64,000 bases of DNA from Verrucomicrobiia bacterium (GTDB lineage: Bacteria; Verrucomicrobiota; Verrucomicrobiia; Opitutales; Cerasicoccaceae): the NCBI GenBank assembly GCA_030425485.1, contig JAUIAM010000021.1:1-64000 (forward strand). Direction: 5' to 3'. The notes under the pieces were generated by a model. It saw nothing but the letters and a program-made list of their open reading frames with translations. It was not told the DNA's origin and made no database searches. The position numbers and the translations under genes were made by a program. Shown here one piece after another: positions 1 through 11,065 of the stretch; the first letter of the stretch is position 1; every line of letters begins with the position of its first letter.

Positions 1-93
1 AAGTGGTGTGAATCCAGATTCATGAACTGAGAAAACGGAAAAAGACGCGAAAAGACCCTTTTCTACCGACCTTGATGAATTTGAAGACACGGC

Positions 94-1098
94 CTAGCAG
101 GTCCAGTCGCTGGAGATGAGCACCTTACCCTCGCGGCGGCCCTGATTGGCCGCGGCCACGGCGTCAAGCGCCTCGGCAAAGGGGTACACTTTTTGCACCG
201 GCACCGCGATCGTCTCGTCGGCCAGGAGTTGAAACACCTCGCGGTTCATGGCGTCGATGTCATGCTTGCTGTGACGGCGCAGCCAGCGGTCCATCCAGAA
301 GCCGACCAGGCACACGTCGTTAAAGATCAGGTTGCGCGTGGGAAAGCGAACCTTGTCCCCGACCATCCCGCCAAAGGTGACAGATGTACCGCCATCGGCC
401 AGCGCACGAATCTGGCGGATAACACTCTCTCCGCCGATGGAGTTAAGGCCCAGTTTGGGCTTTTCGCCCCCGGTCAGCTCTTTCACGTTTTTCTCGTAGC
501 CGGAGTCCTCCGTCACCACGACATCCGCACCAAAGGCCTTCAGTTGGGCCTCGCGGGAGGCGTCGCGCACCACGTTCAGCGTGCGGTAGCCCAGTTTCTT
601 GGCCAGTTGGATAACCGAGGTGCCCACGGCAGAGTTGGCCGCGTTTTGGATAATCCAATCGCCCGGCTTGAGTCCTCCAAAATCTTTCAATATGCGCAAC
701 GCCGTCGGCGGATTGACAAAGGCCTGCGCAGCCTGGTCAAGCGGGACCTCAGACGGGATCGGCAGCAGCGCGTCGGCCTTGGCCACCACGGCTTGCCGCC
801 ATACGCCCGCCTCTTCCGGCATGCGGACGAGCTGCCCCGGCTTGACCGCCGTCACGCCCTCGCCCACGGCAACGACCTCGCCCACGCCTTCGCGGCCCGC
901 CACCGCAGGCAGCTCACGCAGTCGCCCGTAGCTCCCGCCAATCATCCCCATATCCGAGGGGTGAATCACTGCGCGGCGCAGGGCCACGAGGGCTTCACCC
1001 CGCCCCGGGTGCTCGACCGGGAGCGGCTCCAGTTTCAGCACCTCATCGGGCTGGCCAGTTTCGTGATAGCGGACGGCTTGCGGTGTGTTTTTGTCCAT
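94..1098 (-). CDS. MECR-like zinc-independent 2-enoyl thioester reductase / quinone oxidoreductase family (MDR superfamily)
   Basis: 334 aa ORF; MDR hallmarks (AVAGREGVGEVVAVGEGV, NSAVGTSVIQLAKKLGYRTLNVVRD). Confidence 0.85.
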   Translation of the reverse strand: MDKNTPQAVRYHETGQPDEVLKLEPLPVEHPGRGEALVALRRAVIHPSDMGMIGGSYGRLRELPAVAGREGVGEVVAVGEGVTAVKPGQLVRMPEEAGVWRQAVVAKADALLPIPSEVPLDQAAQAFVNPPTALRILKDFGGLKPGDWIIQNAANSAVGTSVIQLAKKLGYRTLNVVRDASREAQLKAFGADVVVTEDSGYEKNVKELTGGEKPKLGLNSIGGESVIRQIRALADGGTSVTFGGMVGDKVRFPTRNLIFNDVCLVGFWMDRWLRRHSKHDIDAMNREVFQLLADETIAVPVQKVYPFAEALDAVAAANQGRREGKVLISSDWTC

Positions 1099-1182
1099 AC
1101 CCTACTATAACACGGCCCCGGCACAAATGCTCCAAAAATTACGCTGGCGATTTCCCACATAGTAGCCACGTTTCTAAGGACC

Positions 1183-3327
1183 ATGAGCCACCCCTTTCTC
1201 GAAAACACCTTTCACATCCCCTGGCACCGCCTCAAGCCCGAGTGCATTCAGGCCGACATCGAGCTCGCCCTGCAACAAACACAGGTACGCCTCAACGTCA
1301 TCGCCGACACCCCGCACGATGAGGTCAACCTCGACAACTCCCTGCTTGAGCTCGAGAACGCAACCGAAGACCTGAGCCGTGCCTGGGGCTACGTCTCCCA
1401 CCTGGACAGCGTGAGCAACTCCCCTGCCCTGCGCGAAGCCTACAACGCCATGTTGCCCAAGGTTTCGGAGTTCTACACCCGCATCCACCTCAACGACAAA
1501 CTCTGGTCCGTCGTCAAAGCCTTTGCCGAATCTGCGGAGGCCAAAACGCTTTCCGACATCCACCGGCGCCTGCTGGAGGAAACCCTGGCCGATTTCCGCG
1601 AATGCGGAGCCGACCTCCCCCCCGAGCAGAAAAAGAAGCTTGAACAGCTTAACACCGACCTCACCCGCCTGACCCAGAAGTACAGCGAGAACGTGCTCGA
1701 CTCCACCAACGCCTGGGAGCTGCTCATCACCGACGAAGCCCGCCTCGCCGGGCTGCCGGAATCCGCCCGCGACGCCGCCCGCGAGAGCGCCAAGACCAAG
1801 GGTCACGGCACGGACGACGCCCCTGTCTGGCGCTTCACCCTGCACATCCCCTCCATGCTCCCCGTCATGAAGTACGCGCAGGACGACTCCCTGCGGCGCG
1901 AGATCTGGGAAGCCTCGACCAAGCTCGGCTGGAGCCAAGACCACGATAACAGCCAGCTCATCGTGGACATCCTCAAGCTCCGCCAGGCCAAAGCCAAGCT
2001 TTTGGGCAAAAAGGACTTTGCCGACCTCGTACTCCAGCGTCGCATGGCTAAAAACGGCGCCGCCGCCCTCGCCTTTACCGAAGACCTCCACGCCCGCGTC
2101 AAACCCGCCTTCCTGGAGGAAGTCGAAGAGCTGGAAGCCTTCAAGGCCGAGCAAACCGGCAGCCCACGCGAGCACCTTGAGCCCTGGGAAGTCGGCTACT
2201 GGTCCGAAAAACTCCGTCACGCCCGCTACGAGCTGGACGAGGAGGAGCTGCGCCCGTACTTCCCCATGCCGATCGTTATCAGCGGTATGTACCAACTGGT
2301 CGAGCGCCTCTTCGGCGTGCGCATCGTCCAGCGCCCCACCGTCTACATCGACCCGGCGAGCGGACAGGAAACCCACTCCAACGACCCCCACACGCAGGCC
2401 CCCTTCCGCCCCACGGTCGAAGTCTGGCACCCGGACGTAAAGTACTATGACCTGCTTGACGAGAACTCGACCCACCTCGGCTCCTTTTTCACCGACTGGT
2501 TCCCGCGCGACAGCAAGCGCAGTGGTGCCTGGATGAACCACCTGCGCACGGGCAGCGTCAACCACGACGGCCCCAACGAACCCCACCTCGGCCTCATGTG
2601 CGGAAACATGAACGCCCCCCTCTCCGGCAAGCCCGCCCTGCTCACCCACGACGAGGTGCAGACCGTCTTCCACGAGTTCGGCCACCTCCTTCACCACCTT
2701 CTGGGCAAGGTCACCGTAAAAAGCCTCAACGGGGTCAACGTGGCCTGGGACTTCGTCGAGCTGCCTTCCCAGATCATGGAAAACTGGTGCTGGGAGCGCG
2801 ATGCCCTCAACGTCTTTGCCCGCCACTACGAGACAGGACAGCCCCTGCCCGAAGCACTCCTGGAAAAGATGCAGGCCGCGCGAAACTTCCAACAGGGCCA
2901 CTTCACCATGCGCCAGCTTTCCTTTGGCAAGATGGACCTCGACCTGCACATGACCTTTGCCAAGCAACCCGACCAGGACCTTGAGGCCTTTATCGACGCC
3001 TCGCTGGAGGACTACCGCGCCCCCCTCAAGACCAAAGCCCCGAGCATCATCCGCCGCTTCACCCACCTCTTTGCCGACTCCACTGGCTACGCCGCAGGCT
3101 ACTACTCCTATAAGTGGGCCGAGGTGCTAGACGCCGACGCCTTTACCCGCTTCCAGAAGGAAGGCGTGCTCAACAGCGAGACCGGCCGCGACTTCCGCCA
3201 CTGCATCCTCGAAAAAGGAAACAGCCAGCCCCCCGAAAAGCTCTTCCACGCCTTCATGGGCCGCGAGCCGGACCAGAACGCCCTCCTCGCCCGCTCCGGC
3301 CTCCTCGTCGAGGAAGACACGGCCTAG
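1183..3327 (+). CDS. prlC: M3 family metallopeptidase (oligopeptidase A-like)
   Basis: 714 aa ORF with HEFGH zinc motif (TVFHEFGHLLHHLL) and M3 family context. Confidence 0.92.
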   Translation: MSHPFLENTFHIPWHRLKPECIQADIELALQQTQVRLNVIADTPHDEVNLDNSLLELENATEDLSRAWGYVSHLDSVSNSPALREAYNAMLPKVSEFYTRIHLNDKLWSVVKAFAESAEAKTLSDIHRRLLEETLADFRECGADLPPEQKKKLEQLNTDLTRLTQKYSENVLDSTNAWELLITDEARLAGLPESARDAARESAKTKGHGTDDAPVWRFTLHIPSMLPVMKYAQDDSLRREIWEASTKLGWSQDHDNSQLIVDILKLRQAKAKLLGKKDFADLVLQRRMAKNGAAALAFTEDLHARVKPAFLEEVEELEAFKAEQTGSPREHLEPWEVGYWSEKLRHARYELDEEELRPYFPMPIVISGMYQLVERLFGVRIVQRPTVYIDPASGQETHSNDPHTQAPFRPTVEVWHPDVKYYDLLDENSTHLGSFFTDWFPRDSKRSGAWMNHLRTGSVNHDGPNEPHLGLMCGNMNAPLSGKPALLTHDEVQTVFHEFGHLLHHLLGKVTVKSLNGVNVAWDFVELPSQIMENWCWERDALNVFARHYETGQPLPEALLEKMQAARNFQQGHFTMRQLSFGKMDLDLHMTFAKQPDQDLEAFIDASLEDYRAPLKTKAPSIIRRFTHLFADSTGYAAGYYSYKWAEVLDADAFTRFQKEGVLNSETGRDFRHCILEKGNSQPPEKLFHAFMGREPDQNALLARSGLLVEEDTA

Positions 3328-4064
3328 TGCTGCGGCGCGGGTACATCTACGCCCGCAAACTTCACGAACTCAACTTTGCCTGTGGCGAGATTATAAATTC
3401 CGCCAACGATACCCAGCTTACCCTCTGCATGCGCGCGCGTAAGGACGGTGCCACTAACGCAGAGCTGATCTACAACAAGCTCCACATTGGCCTCCACTGC
3501 ATCGTGAAGATCGACGGGGGTCTGCTTGGCACTGGCGATGGCCACGGCGGGCTCAATCAAATCCACCAGATGATCGATCTCTCCCGGAAAGCTGGCATTG
3601 TCTTCGTAGGATTTCATCGCAGCATCCACCGCACCACAGTTCTCGTGCCCGAGCACAACGATCAGGGGAGAGTCCAATACGGCAACCGCGTATTCCATAC
3701 TGGCCAACCCGTACTGCGTCAAGGTATTGCCCGCGATGCGCACGACAAAGAGATCACCCACGCCCTGATCGAAGAGCACCTCTGGAGCGACGCGTGAGTC
3801 CGCGCAACTGAGGATAATCGCTTTGGGACGCTGCGAGACAGCCGTCTGCGAGCGGGCATCCATGCCGCGATCCGGGGCCAGTTTTTGTCCGCTTACATAA
3901 CGCTCATTACCCTGGATGAGTTTCGCAAACACCGTGCTGGCGTCATCGGCAGGGGTCAGCAGGGTATCGCGGCGGGCTTGCTCTTGGGCGTGAACAGTGC
4001 CAGCAGCTAGCAAAAGGAAGAAGGCCAACAACGTGGCAGGGGAGAAACCAGAGGCATACTTCAT
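3324..4064 (-). CDS. beta-class carbonic anhydrase with N-terminal signal peptide
   Basis: ILSCADSRVAPE and VLGHENCGAV zinc-ligand motifs; hydrophobic N-terminus ending AQA-like (TVHAQ). Confidence 0.92.
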   Translation of the reverse strand: MKYASGFSPATLLAFFLLLAAGTVHAQEQARRDTLLTPADDASTVFAKLIQGNERYVSGQKLAPDRGMDARSQTAVSQRPKAIILSCADSRVAPEVLFDQGVGDLFVVRIAGNTLTQYGLASMEYAVAVLDSPLIVVLGHENCGAVDAAMKSYEDNASFPGEIDHLVDLIEPAVAIASAKQTPVDLHDAVEANVELVVDQLCVSGTVLTRAHAEGKLGIVGGIYNLATGKVEFVKFAGVDVPAPQH

Positions 4065-4288
4065 TCCTGATAATTATTGTGACAGTGATCTGTCGTCAAG
4101 AACCTAAAAAACTGCCCAAGTGTGACAGGGTGGCGCAATAATGCACTACTCCGGTAGGCATTGACACAGCCCTGCCCTGCGATGATTTTGAAACAAAATC
4201 GGGCTTTCGCGTTCTAAGTCTCATTATTCAAAGGACTTAATCGCTCCCTTTTTCGGCTTCATCTACTTGAAACAAACCGGAACTCAAT

Positions 4289-5053
4289 TTGCTTATACAC
4301 TTAATCATGGAATCTATACTCTCACTGACACTTTTTCCCACCCTGGGGATGATTATCCCAACCGGCAGTGGCATCGGCCTCTGGATCGTGCTCATCGTCC
4401 CGACGATCATCCTGGGCATCTGGGCCCAGATGAAGGTCCAATCAACCTATAATAAGTACCTCCAGGTGCCCTCGCGTGGACGTATCACCGGGGCGGAGGC
4501 CGCCTCCGCCGTCATGCGCAAGGCAGGCATCAACGACGTGGAAATCGTCGAGATCGGCGGGCAACTGACCGACCACTACGACCCGATCCACAAGCGCCTC
4601 GCCCTGAGCCAGGCCAACTACCGCGGGACCAGCCTGGCGGCGCTCGGTGTGGCCGCGCACGAAGCCGGGCACGCCATCCAGCACAAGGTGGGCTACAAAA
4701 TGCTCAACCTGCGCATGTCGCTTATCCCGATCACCTCCTTTGCCTCACAGATCCTGCCGTTCGTCATCATCGGCAGCTTCTTCCTGCCCTTCCTCGCGGC
4801 CAACATGATCGGCCTCAAGGTTGCCGTCGCCATCTACGCCGTGCTGACGATTTTCCAACTCGTGACCCTGCCGGTGGAGTTCGACGCCAGCGCACGCGCA
4901 CGCAAGGAGCTCGTCGGCATTGGCATCATCGACCAGGACGAAGCCGTGGGCGTCGTAAAGACGCTGAACGCAGCCGGCTGGACCTACGTCGCCGCCTTCG
5001 TCAGCAGCCTGGCCAACCTCGTGTACCTCTTCCTCGTCTCGCGAGACAGGTAA
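4289..5053 (+). CDS. YugP-like neutral zinc metallopeptidase, membrane
   Basis: HEAGHAIQH zinc motif, multiple TM segments. Confidence 0.88.
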   Translation: MLIHLIMESILSLTLFPTLGMIIPTGSGIGLWIVLIVPTIILGIWAQMKVQSTYNKYLQVPSRGRITGAEAASAVMRKAGINDVEIVEIGGQLTDHYDPIHKRLALSQANYRGTSLAALGVAAHEAGHAIQHKVGYKMLNLRMSLIPITSFASQILPFVIIGSFFLPFLAANMIGLKVAVAIYAVLTIFQLVTLPVEFDASARARKELVGIGIIDQDEAVGVVKTLNAAGWTYVAAFVSSLANLVYLFLVSRDR

Positions 5054-5077
5054 GCCAGCAACCTTCTTCTTTCAAAC

Positions 5078-5107
5078 AGCCGGGCCGTGTACGCCCGGCT
5101 TTTTTTG
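5078..5107 (+). terminator. Rho-independent terminator
   Basis: AGCCGGGC-cgtgtac-GCCCGGCT followed by T tract, just after YugP-like stop. Confidence 0.85.
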
Positions 5108-5535
5108 TGGTCTTGACGCAGCAGGCGGCGGCCTGCAACTTCTCTGCCGTGCTTCGCTTATCCGGAACATGCCTGTTGCTTATCGCCCTGCTCAACGCCC
5201 TCAACCTACCGTGGGCGCTGGTGCAAGGCGTAGCCTGGGTGAGCATGTTCAGCGAAGAGCAGCAGCGCGCCGCCACGATCCGCGAAGCCATCGAGGCCAC
5301 CTTTGGCCCGGGGGCCGAGTGTGAGATTTGCGGCATTGTCGAAAGCGCATTGGAGGAAAGCTCTGCCATGAAGGCTGCGGCTCAGGCCGACTTCCTTCAG
5401 GTCAAGCTGCTGCCCTTGCCGCAAAGCGAAACCATCCTTACCCTGAGCTGCCGCCAAGAGGCCTACGAAAGCCTGCGCGAGCACGCCGTGAGACAAACGT
5501 ATCCGCTGGAAACACCGCCCCCGCGCGTCGCCTAG
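5107..5535 (+). CDS. hypothetical secreted/membrane protein with CxxC (CEIC)
   Basis: 142 aa ORF, GTG start, hydrophobic N-terminus. Confidence 0.55.
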   Translation: MVLTQQAAACNFSAVLRLSGTCLLLIALLNALNLPWALVQGVAWVSMFSEEQQRAATIREAIEATFGPGAECEICGIVESALEESSAMKAAAQADFLQVKLLPLPQSETILTLSCRQEAYESLREHAVRQTYPLETPPPRVA

Positions 5536-5619
5536 AGCACACGCATTGTTTCCACTTCTATCGCCCGTGGCCTGTCGCCGCGTGGCGCTTCGCATACGTT
5601 TATGTAACTCACAACTAAA

Positions 5620-6768
5620 ATGAAATCCCTGTATTCAATTTTCCGATACACCGCCCTCTTTGCATTCTTAACGCCACTGCTCCACGCTGACGAAACCACT
5701 TCGGCCTCAAGCACTGGCCCGAGCCCCTCGCTCGGCACCGACACACACGCCCACGACACCGGGGGCTTCCCCAGCAGCCGGGTCGACGGCCACGCCCCCA
5801 TCGGCGTGATGGGCGACCACGTCCACCACGAGGGCGAATTCATGTTCTCCTACCGTTTCATGTATATGAACATGGACGGCAACCTCGACGGCAGCAACTC
5901 GGTCTCACCGGGCAGCTTTCTGGCCCCGCCCATGCCCGGCCGCTACGTCGTCGCACCGCTAAGCATGGACATGTACATGCACATGTTTGGCCTCATGTAC
6001 GCGCCCACGGACGACCTCACCCTCATGGCCGGATTTTCCTATCAGGAAAAAACAATGCAAAACCAGATCGCCAATCTGGGTATGCTTCCTCCCGGCGTGA
6101 GCGGCTCTACCTTTGGCGTCGAAACCAGCGGCATCGGCGACCTCAAACTGACCGCGCTGTACCGCCTCTATGAAGACGAAAGCAGCCTGGTCATCCTCGG
6201 CCAGGGCATCAGCGTGCCCACCGGTTCGATCTCCGAGCAGGGCTTCGTGCCCACCTTTGGGCGCGACGTCACGCTGCCCTACCCGATGCAGCTCGGCTCC
6301 GGCACGGTGGACTACCGGCCCTCGCTCACCTACAAAGGCTACCACGAAGACTGGTCCTGGGGCGCGCAGGTCAGCGGAGTCGTGCGCATGTACAAGAACT
6401 ACCACGACTACCAACTGGGCAACGAGTTTGAGGCCACGAGCTGGATTTCACGCGTGCTGGCCGACTGGGTCAGCGTATCCTTCCGCCTGAATTACCGCTA
6501 CTGGGGCAACATCGACGGGGCGGACCCGAGCATTGCCTCGCAGGCCATGATGGGGGCACTCACCACCCCTACCGCGCAACCCGGCCTTCGCGGGGGTAAT
6601 CGGCTCGACGCCCTCGGCGGCGTGAACTTCCTCCTGCCAACATTCATCGATGGCATCGACTCCAACCGCATCGCGATCGAAGGCGGCGCGCCGATCTACC
6701 AGTACCTCAACGGCCCCCAGCTCCAGACCAACTGGACGCTGACCGTGGGCTGGCAGATGAGTTGGTAG
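5620..6768 (+). CDS. outer-membrane transporter-like beta-barrel protein, His/Met-rich N-terminal region
   Basis: 382 aa, signal peptide, alternating beta-strand pattern, C-terminal aromatic (W). Confidence 0.7.
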   Translation: MKSLYSIFRYTALFAFLTPLLHADETTSASSTGPSPSLGTDTHAHDTGGFPSSRVDGHAPIGVMGDHVHHEGEFMFSYRFMYMNMDGNLDGSNSVSPGSFLAPPMPGRYVVAPLSMDMYMHMFGLMYAPTDDLTLMAGFSYQEKTMQNQIANLGMLPPGVSGSTFGVETSGIGDLKLTALYRLYEDESSLVILGQGISVPTGSISEQGFVPTFGRDVTLPYPMQLGSGTVDYRPSLTYKGYHEDWSWGAQVSGVVRMYKNYHDYQLGNEFEATSWISRVLADWVSVSFRLNYRYWGNIDGADPSIASQAMMGALTTPTAQPGLRGGNRLDALGGVNFLLPTFIDGIDSNRIAIEGGAPIYQYLNGPQLQTNWTLTVGWQMSW

Positions 6769-6859
6769 CAAAAGCGTGAGCCGCAGTCATATAAAAACGA
6801 GGCGGGTAACCAACGCTTTGCCATGCTTGTGCCAGCCTTTGTCCTTACACGGTCTGCGG

Positions 6860-8062
6860 CTATTCGCTCGAAACCACTTCGAGCCGCAGCATCGATGCCG
6901 GGCCGGAGATGGGCGCAGCCACCTCCCAGGTGGTAATGCCTTCTCCGGTTCCGGTCTGGCTGGCCGAGAATGCGACACCCTCAAACGGGGTCGCCAACTG
7001 GTCATCGCTACGCTGCACGAAGAATGAAAGACCCGCCGCCGTGGTGCTCTGCTGCCAGGACAAGATAATATCGGACTCATCGCACGTGACCCGCAGCCCC
7101 AGGTGTGCGTCAGCCACCAGCGGATTCGTCCCGTAGGCATATTCAAGAAAGTTGCTCATGCCATCATGATCCGGGTCCCCCGAAGGATCATCGCCATAGG
7201 CCTGAAGCGAGTTATCGGTTACCCAGCCCGCATAGGTCGAGAGGTTGGGCAGAGCAGCCAGGATATCGTCTGCGTAACTGGAGATGCGTACGTAATAGTT
7301 ATAATCCCCGCTATTGGAAAAGGTAGAGCTCCCCGCGGTTTGCACCAAGGTCGCCATTCCAGACAACACCCATTGCCCATCGATTTCCTGAAACAGCGCC
7401 GACCCGGAATCAAAATATGCCAGTGCCGCTTCACTGTTACCCTCCCCGCTGTTTGCGCGGATGCGGAGCCCATCGTAAGCATGGCTCTCGCCATCCGTAA
7501 AATCGATAGCAGAGGTAATTTCGTTCGTTCCCCAGCGCTTGGCCACGGTAGCATTCCCCCCCCAAGTCCATACAACCGGATCACCTGCATCTTCTTGTGA
7601 GCTGCTCCTGCCCCGGCCATAGCCAACCATCACGGTCGGGTGCTCAGTGCGAAAGGGACCGATACCAAAAGGCACCTCGCTGGTACTGGTGTTCAGGACG
7701 ATGTCATCCAAGCCAGGGTCTTGGCGTAATTTCAGAATAACCATGTCAACGGCCCCGATCTGGATTTTATCAAAATGCGGATCGACATCGTAGAACGTTA
7801 CACCGTCAAAGGTCACCCTCGACTTCACCTCCACATGGTCAGCAGTCAGGATGTACTTTCCCCGCAAGTGTACGACCGACCCGCTACTATTGGACTGCGG
7901 ATTCCCATTGCTGATATTTCCGACCTGCTCCCACGGCGTACCGTCCCCAGGGTCGGAGGTATTGGCAGCATTATCGCCCGAATAGAGGATCAACCCGTGT
8001 ATCGGCAAAACGGATACAAGAAACAGGAGCAGCGCTTGGTGAGCTGGGGAGAAAAACTTCAA
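6860..8062 (-). CDS. secreted trypsin-like serine protease with C-terminal Asp-rich (thrombospondin type 3-like) segment
   Basis: LTADH, DMVIL and DSGSALF match S1 triad contexts; GDPDHDGMSNFLEYAYGTNP calcium-binding-like repeat. Confidence 0.75.
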   Translation of the reverse strand: MKFFSPAHQALLLFLVSVLPIHGLILYSGDNAANTSDPGDGTPWEQVGNISNGNPQSNSSGSVVHLRGKYILTADHVEVKSRVTFDGVTFYDVDPHFDKIQIGAVDMVILKLRQDPGLDDIVLNTSTSEVPFGIGPFRTEHPTVMVGYGRGRSSSQEDAGDPVVWTWGGNATVAKRWGTNEITSAIDFTDGESHAYDGLRIRANSGEGNSEAALAYFDSGSALFQEIDGQWVLSGMATLVQTAGSSTFSNSGDYNYYVRISSYADDILAALPNLSTYAGWVTDNSLQAYGDDPSGDPDHDGMSNFLEYAYGTNPLVADAHLGLRVTCDESDIILSWQQSTTAAGLSFFVQRSDDQLATPFEGVAFSASQTGTGEGITTWEVAAPISGPASMLRLEVVSSE

Positions 8063-8155
8063 AAGTGCGGTCTGAATGGGTACAGGTACGGGCTAAAAAC
8101 TCGTTCTTACATATACCCCAAAAGACCGCAAAAGTCGCGGTAAAGTTTCCGTAAA

Positions 8156-8935
8156 TTACGTCAGGCAAACACGTTCCTGCGCCGTGGCCAGGCCCGTCTG
8201 CGGGTCAATATCCACCAGAATCCCGCACAGGCGCACATCGCCCTCGGCCACGGGCCAGCGTCGCGGCAGCCCGTCCAGAAATTTAAGCACGATGGGCTCA
8301 ACCTCGCGCCCAAGGATGGAGCGGTAGGGGCCGGTCATGCCCGTGTCGGTCTGGTAGGCCGTGCCGCGGGGGAGGATATAATTGTCGGCGGTCGGGATGT
8401 GCGTGTGCGTGCCGATGACCATGGCCGCGCGCCCGTCGAAGTACCAGCCCATGGCCACTTTTTCCGAGGTCGTCTCGGCGTGGATCTCGATAAAGGCCGC
8501 GTCGATGTCGCTGCCCATGTCCCCCAGGATGCGGTCTGCCGTGCGGAAGGGACAATCCCCCTGAAGCTTGACGTTTGCCCGCCCCAGCACGGTGACGACT
8601 CCCAGCCGAAAGCCATCCTTTTCCAAAACCAGGTGCGTACGACCGGGGCACTGCGGCGGGAGATTGGCCGGGCGGCTGACTTTCTCCAGAGCATTGATGT
8701 CCTCTGCGAAACCGCGCTGGTCCCACACATGGTCGCCCAGCGTAATGCCGTCCACCCCGGCGCCGAGCAGCTCGTTGGCAATGGCACTGGTGATGCCCTG
8801 TCCGCCCGCTGCGTTTTCACCATTGGCCACGACGATGTCGATGCCGCGCTCCTCGCGAAATGCCTGCAGCTTGGCCGCCACAATCTCGCGCCCGGGCTTT
8901 CCCACAATGTCACCAATAAAAAGCACTCTTGCCAT
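8156..8935 (-). CDS. YmdB/TIGR00282-family metallophosphoesterase
   Basis: MARVLFIGDIVGKPGREIV, NGENAAGG, GTHTHIPTAD motifs; start placed at internal Met 14 of the ORF. Confidence 0.93.
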   Translation of the reverse strand: MARVLFIGDIVGKPGREIVAAKLQAFREERGIDIVVANGENAAGGQGITSAIANELLGAGVDGITLGDHVWDQRGFAEDINALEKVSRPANLPPQCPGRTHLVLEKDGFRLGVVTVLGRANVKLQGDCPFRTADRILGDMGSDIDAAFIEIHAETTSEKVAMGWYFDGRAAMVIGTHTHIPTADNYILPRGTAYQTDTGMTGPYRSILGREVEPIVLKFLDGLPRRWPVAEGDVRLCGILVDIDPQTGLATAQERVCLT

Positions 8936-9148
8936 ACCTCCTTTAACACACCGTACGAAACCGCCCCAGGGCAAGCTTTTTGGGAAATGAGAATCTGCCC
9001 ATTGGGATTCTTGAATGTTATATGAGCGGGGAAATGCCCCCTGATTTACGCCTTGCTAAATCATGCCCAAAGCCTATTGTTTCACGCTTTTCTCATGTTT
9101 TTCCCCGCTAGGGGCACACAATGAAAACAACCTGAAACAATAGCACCA

Positions 9149-10927
9149 ATGGACACCCAACCGATCACCGAATTCCCCCCACAAGACGAAAAAGGACCTG
9201 CCATGAAGGGTTCCGATGTCGTCGTCGCATGCCTGGAGCGTGAGGGTGTGGACGTGATCTTCGCCTATCCCGGCGGGGCCTCCATGGAGCTGCACCAGGC
9301 CCTGACTCGCGCCAAGAAGCTGCGCACCATCCTCCCCCGCCACGAGCAGGGCGGCGGCTTCATGGCCCACGGCTACGCCCGCGCCACAGGCAAGGCAGGC
9401 GTCTGCATGGCCACCAGCGGCCCCGGCGCGACGAATCTCGTCACCTGCATCGCCGACGCCTACATGGACTCCATCCCGCTCGTTGCCATTACGGGTCAGG
9501 TTTTCCAGGAGTTCATCGGCAAGAGCGCGTTCCAGGAAACCGACTTTTTCGGCATGACCCTGCCCATCGTGAAGCACTCCTTCCTCGTCCTCGAGGCCGA
9601 GGAGCTGCCCATGATTATCAAGAAGGCGTTTGAAATCGCCACCAGCGGACGCCCCGGCCCCGTTGTCATCGACATCCCCAAGGACGTCCAGCAGAAGGTC
9701 TTCGAGCCCGTTTTCCCGGCCAAGGTCGACATCCCCGGCATGCCCCCGCCTCCGCACGCCAGCGACGAAGAGCTGCTCAAGGTCCTCGAACTCATTGCTG
9801 AGGCCAAGCAACCCGTCCTCTATACCGGCGGTGGCATCCTCTCGGCCAACTGCTCCGATGAGCTGCGCGAATTTGCCAAGCTGACCGGTGCCCCGGTCGC
9901 CTCCACCCTGATGGGCCTCGGCGCCATGCCGCCGGACGACCCGCAGAGCCTCTACTGGTTTGGCATGCACGGCACCGTTGCCGGAAACTGGGCTGTTTGC
10001 GACAGCGACGTCCTCGTCTGTCTGGGCGCACGCTTCGACGACCGCATCACCGGCTACGTCCCGAAGTTTGCCACCGAGGCCACCATCGTCCACTTCGACA
10101 TCGACCGCTCCGAGCACAACAAGAACAAGCGCGCGGACTACCCCGTCCACAGCGAGCTCAAGTACGCCCTCACGCGTATGATCGAGCTCATCAAGGCGGG
10201 TAAGTTCAAGAAGCCCGACCTCAGCGCGTGGTTTAGCACCATCAACCAGTGGAAGAAGGATCACCCGTACCCCTTCCACTACAATGAGTCGGACAAGTAC
10301 ATCCTCGCCCAGGACGCGATCAAGACCCTGCACGAGGAAACCAACGGAGACGCCATCATCGCAACCGGCGTTGGCCAGCACCAAATGTGGGCTCCGCAGT
10401 ACTACCATTTCAAGAACCCGCGCACCTTCATCAGTTCGCTCGGGCTCGGCACGATGGGCTTTGGCCTGCCCGCCGCCATCGGCGCACAGGTCGCCCACCC
10501 GGACAAGGTCGTTGTCGACATCGACGGCGATGGCTCCTACCTGATGAACATCCAGGAGCTGGCGACGGCCAAGATCGAAAAGATCCCGGTCAAAGTTCTC
10601 CTGCTCAACAACCAGCACCTCGGTATGGTGGTTCAGTGGGAAGACCGTTTCTACGACGGCGTCCGCGGGCACACCATCCTGGGCGACCCGGAGAACATCG
10701 GCAGCCCGGACAACCTCGACGCCATTTACCCGGACTTCGTCAAGATCGCCGAAGGCTTTGGCATCGCGGGCCGCTCCATCCACAAGAAGGAAGACCTGCG
10801 CGGGGCCATCCGCGAGATGATCGACCACGACGGCCCCTACGTGCTCAACGTCAACATCCCGTACACCGAGCACGTGCTCCCCTTCATCCCGCAGAAGAAG
10901 GGCGCCAAGGACATCCTCACGGACTAG
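9149..10927 (+). CDS. ilvB: acetolactate synthase large subunit
   Basis: 592 aa ThDP enzyme; [61 protein letters not shown]. Confidence 0.93.
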   Translation: MDTQPITEFPPQDEKGPAMKGSDVVVACLEREGVDVIFAYPGGASMELHQALTRAKKLRTILPRHEQGGGFMAHGYARATGKAGVCMATSGPGATNLVTCIADAYMDSIPLVAITGQVFQEFIGKSAFQETDFFGMTLPIVKHSFLVLEAEELPMIIKKAFEIATSGRPGPVVIDIPKDVQQKVFEPVFPAKVDIPGMPPPPHASDEELLKVLELIAEAKQPVLYTGGGILSANCSDELREFAKLTGAPVASTLMGLGAMPPDDPQSLYWFGMHGTVAGNWAVCDSDVLVCLGARFDDRITGYVPKFATEATIVHFDIDRSEHNKNKRADYPVHSELKYALTRMIELIKAGKFKKPDLSAWFSTINQWKKDHPYPFHYNESDKYILAQDAIKTLHEETNGDAIIATGVGQHQMWAPQYYHFKNPRTFISSLGLGTMGFGLPAAIGAQVAHPDKVVVDIDGDGSYLMNIQELATAKIEKIPVKVLLLNNQHLGMVVQWEDRFYDGVRGHTILGDPENIGSPDNLDAIYPDFVKIAEGFGIAGRSIHKKEDLRGAIREMIDHDGPYVLNVNIPYTEHVLPFIPQKKGAKDILTD

Positions 10928-10991
10928 TCCGCAGGACCTCCCCTCTGGGCGATCCAGGGTGCGACAGCCAGATCGCCACCATTTAGTAGTT

Positions 10992-11024
10992 AGAAACGGC
11001 AGGGTTCAACATCCTGCCGTTTCT
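10992..11024 (+). terminator. strong hairpin after ilvB
   Basis: AGAAACGGCAGG-gttcaacat-CCTGCCGTTTCT, 12-bp perfect stem. Confidence 0.7.
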
Positions 11025-11065
11025 AGTATTGATATACATTAAACAGGCCTGATATAAATCATCCC

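Noticed and set aside
1174-3066. 630-aa minus-strand ORF
   Set aside because: Antisense shadow of the M3 peptidase gene; Val/Gly/Glu/Asp-rich translation typical of GC-rich antisense frames.
9074-10873. 599-aa minus-strand ORF
   Set aside because: Antisense shadow of ilvB; no recognisable domain.
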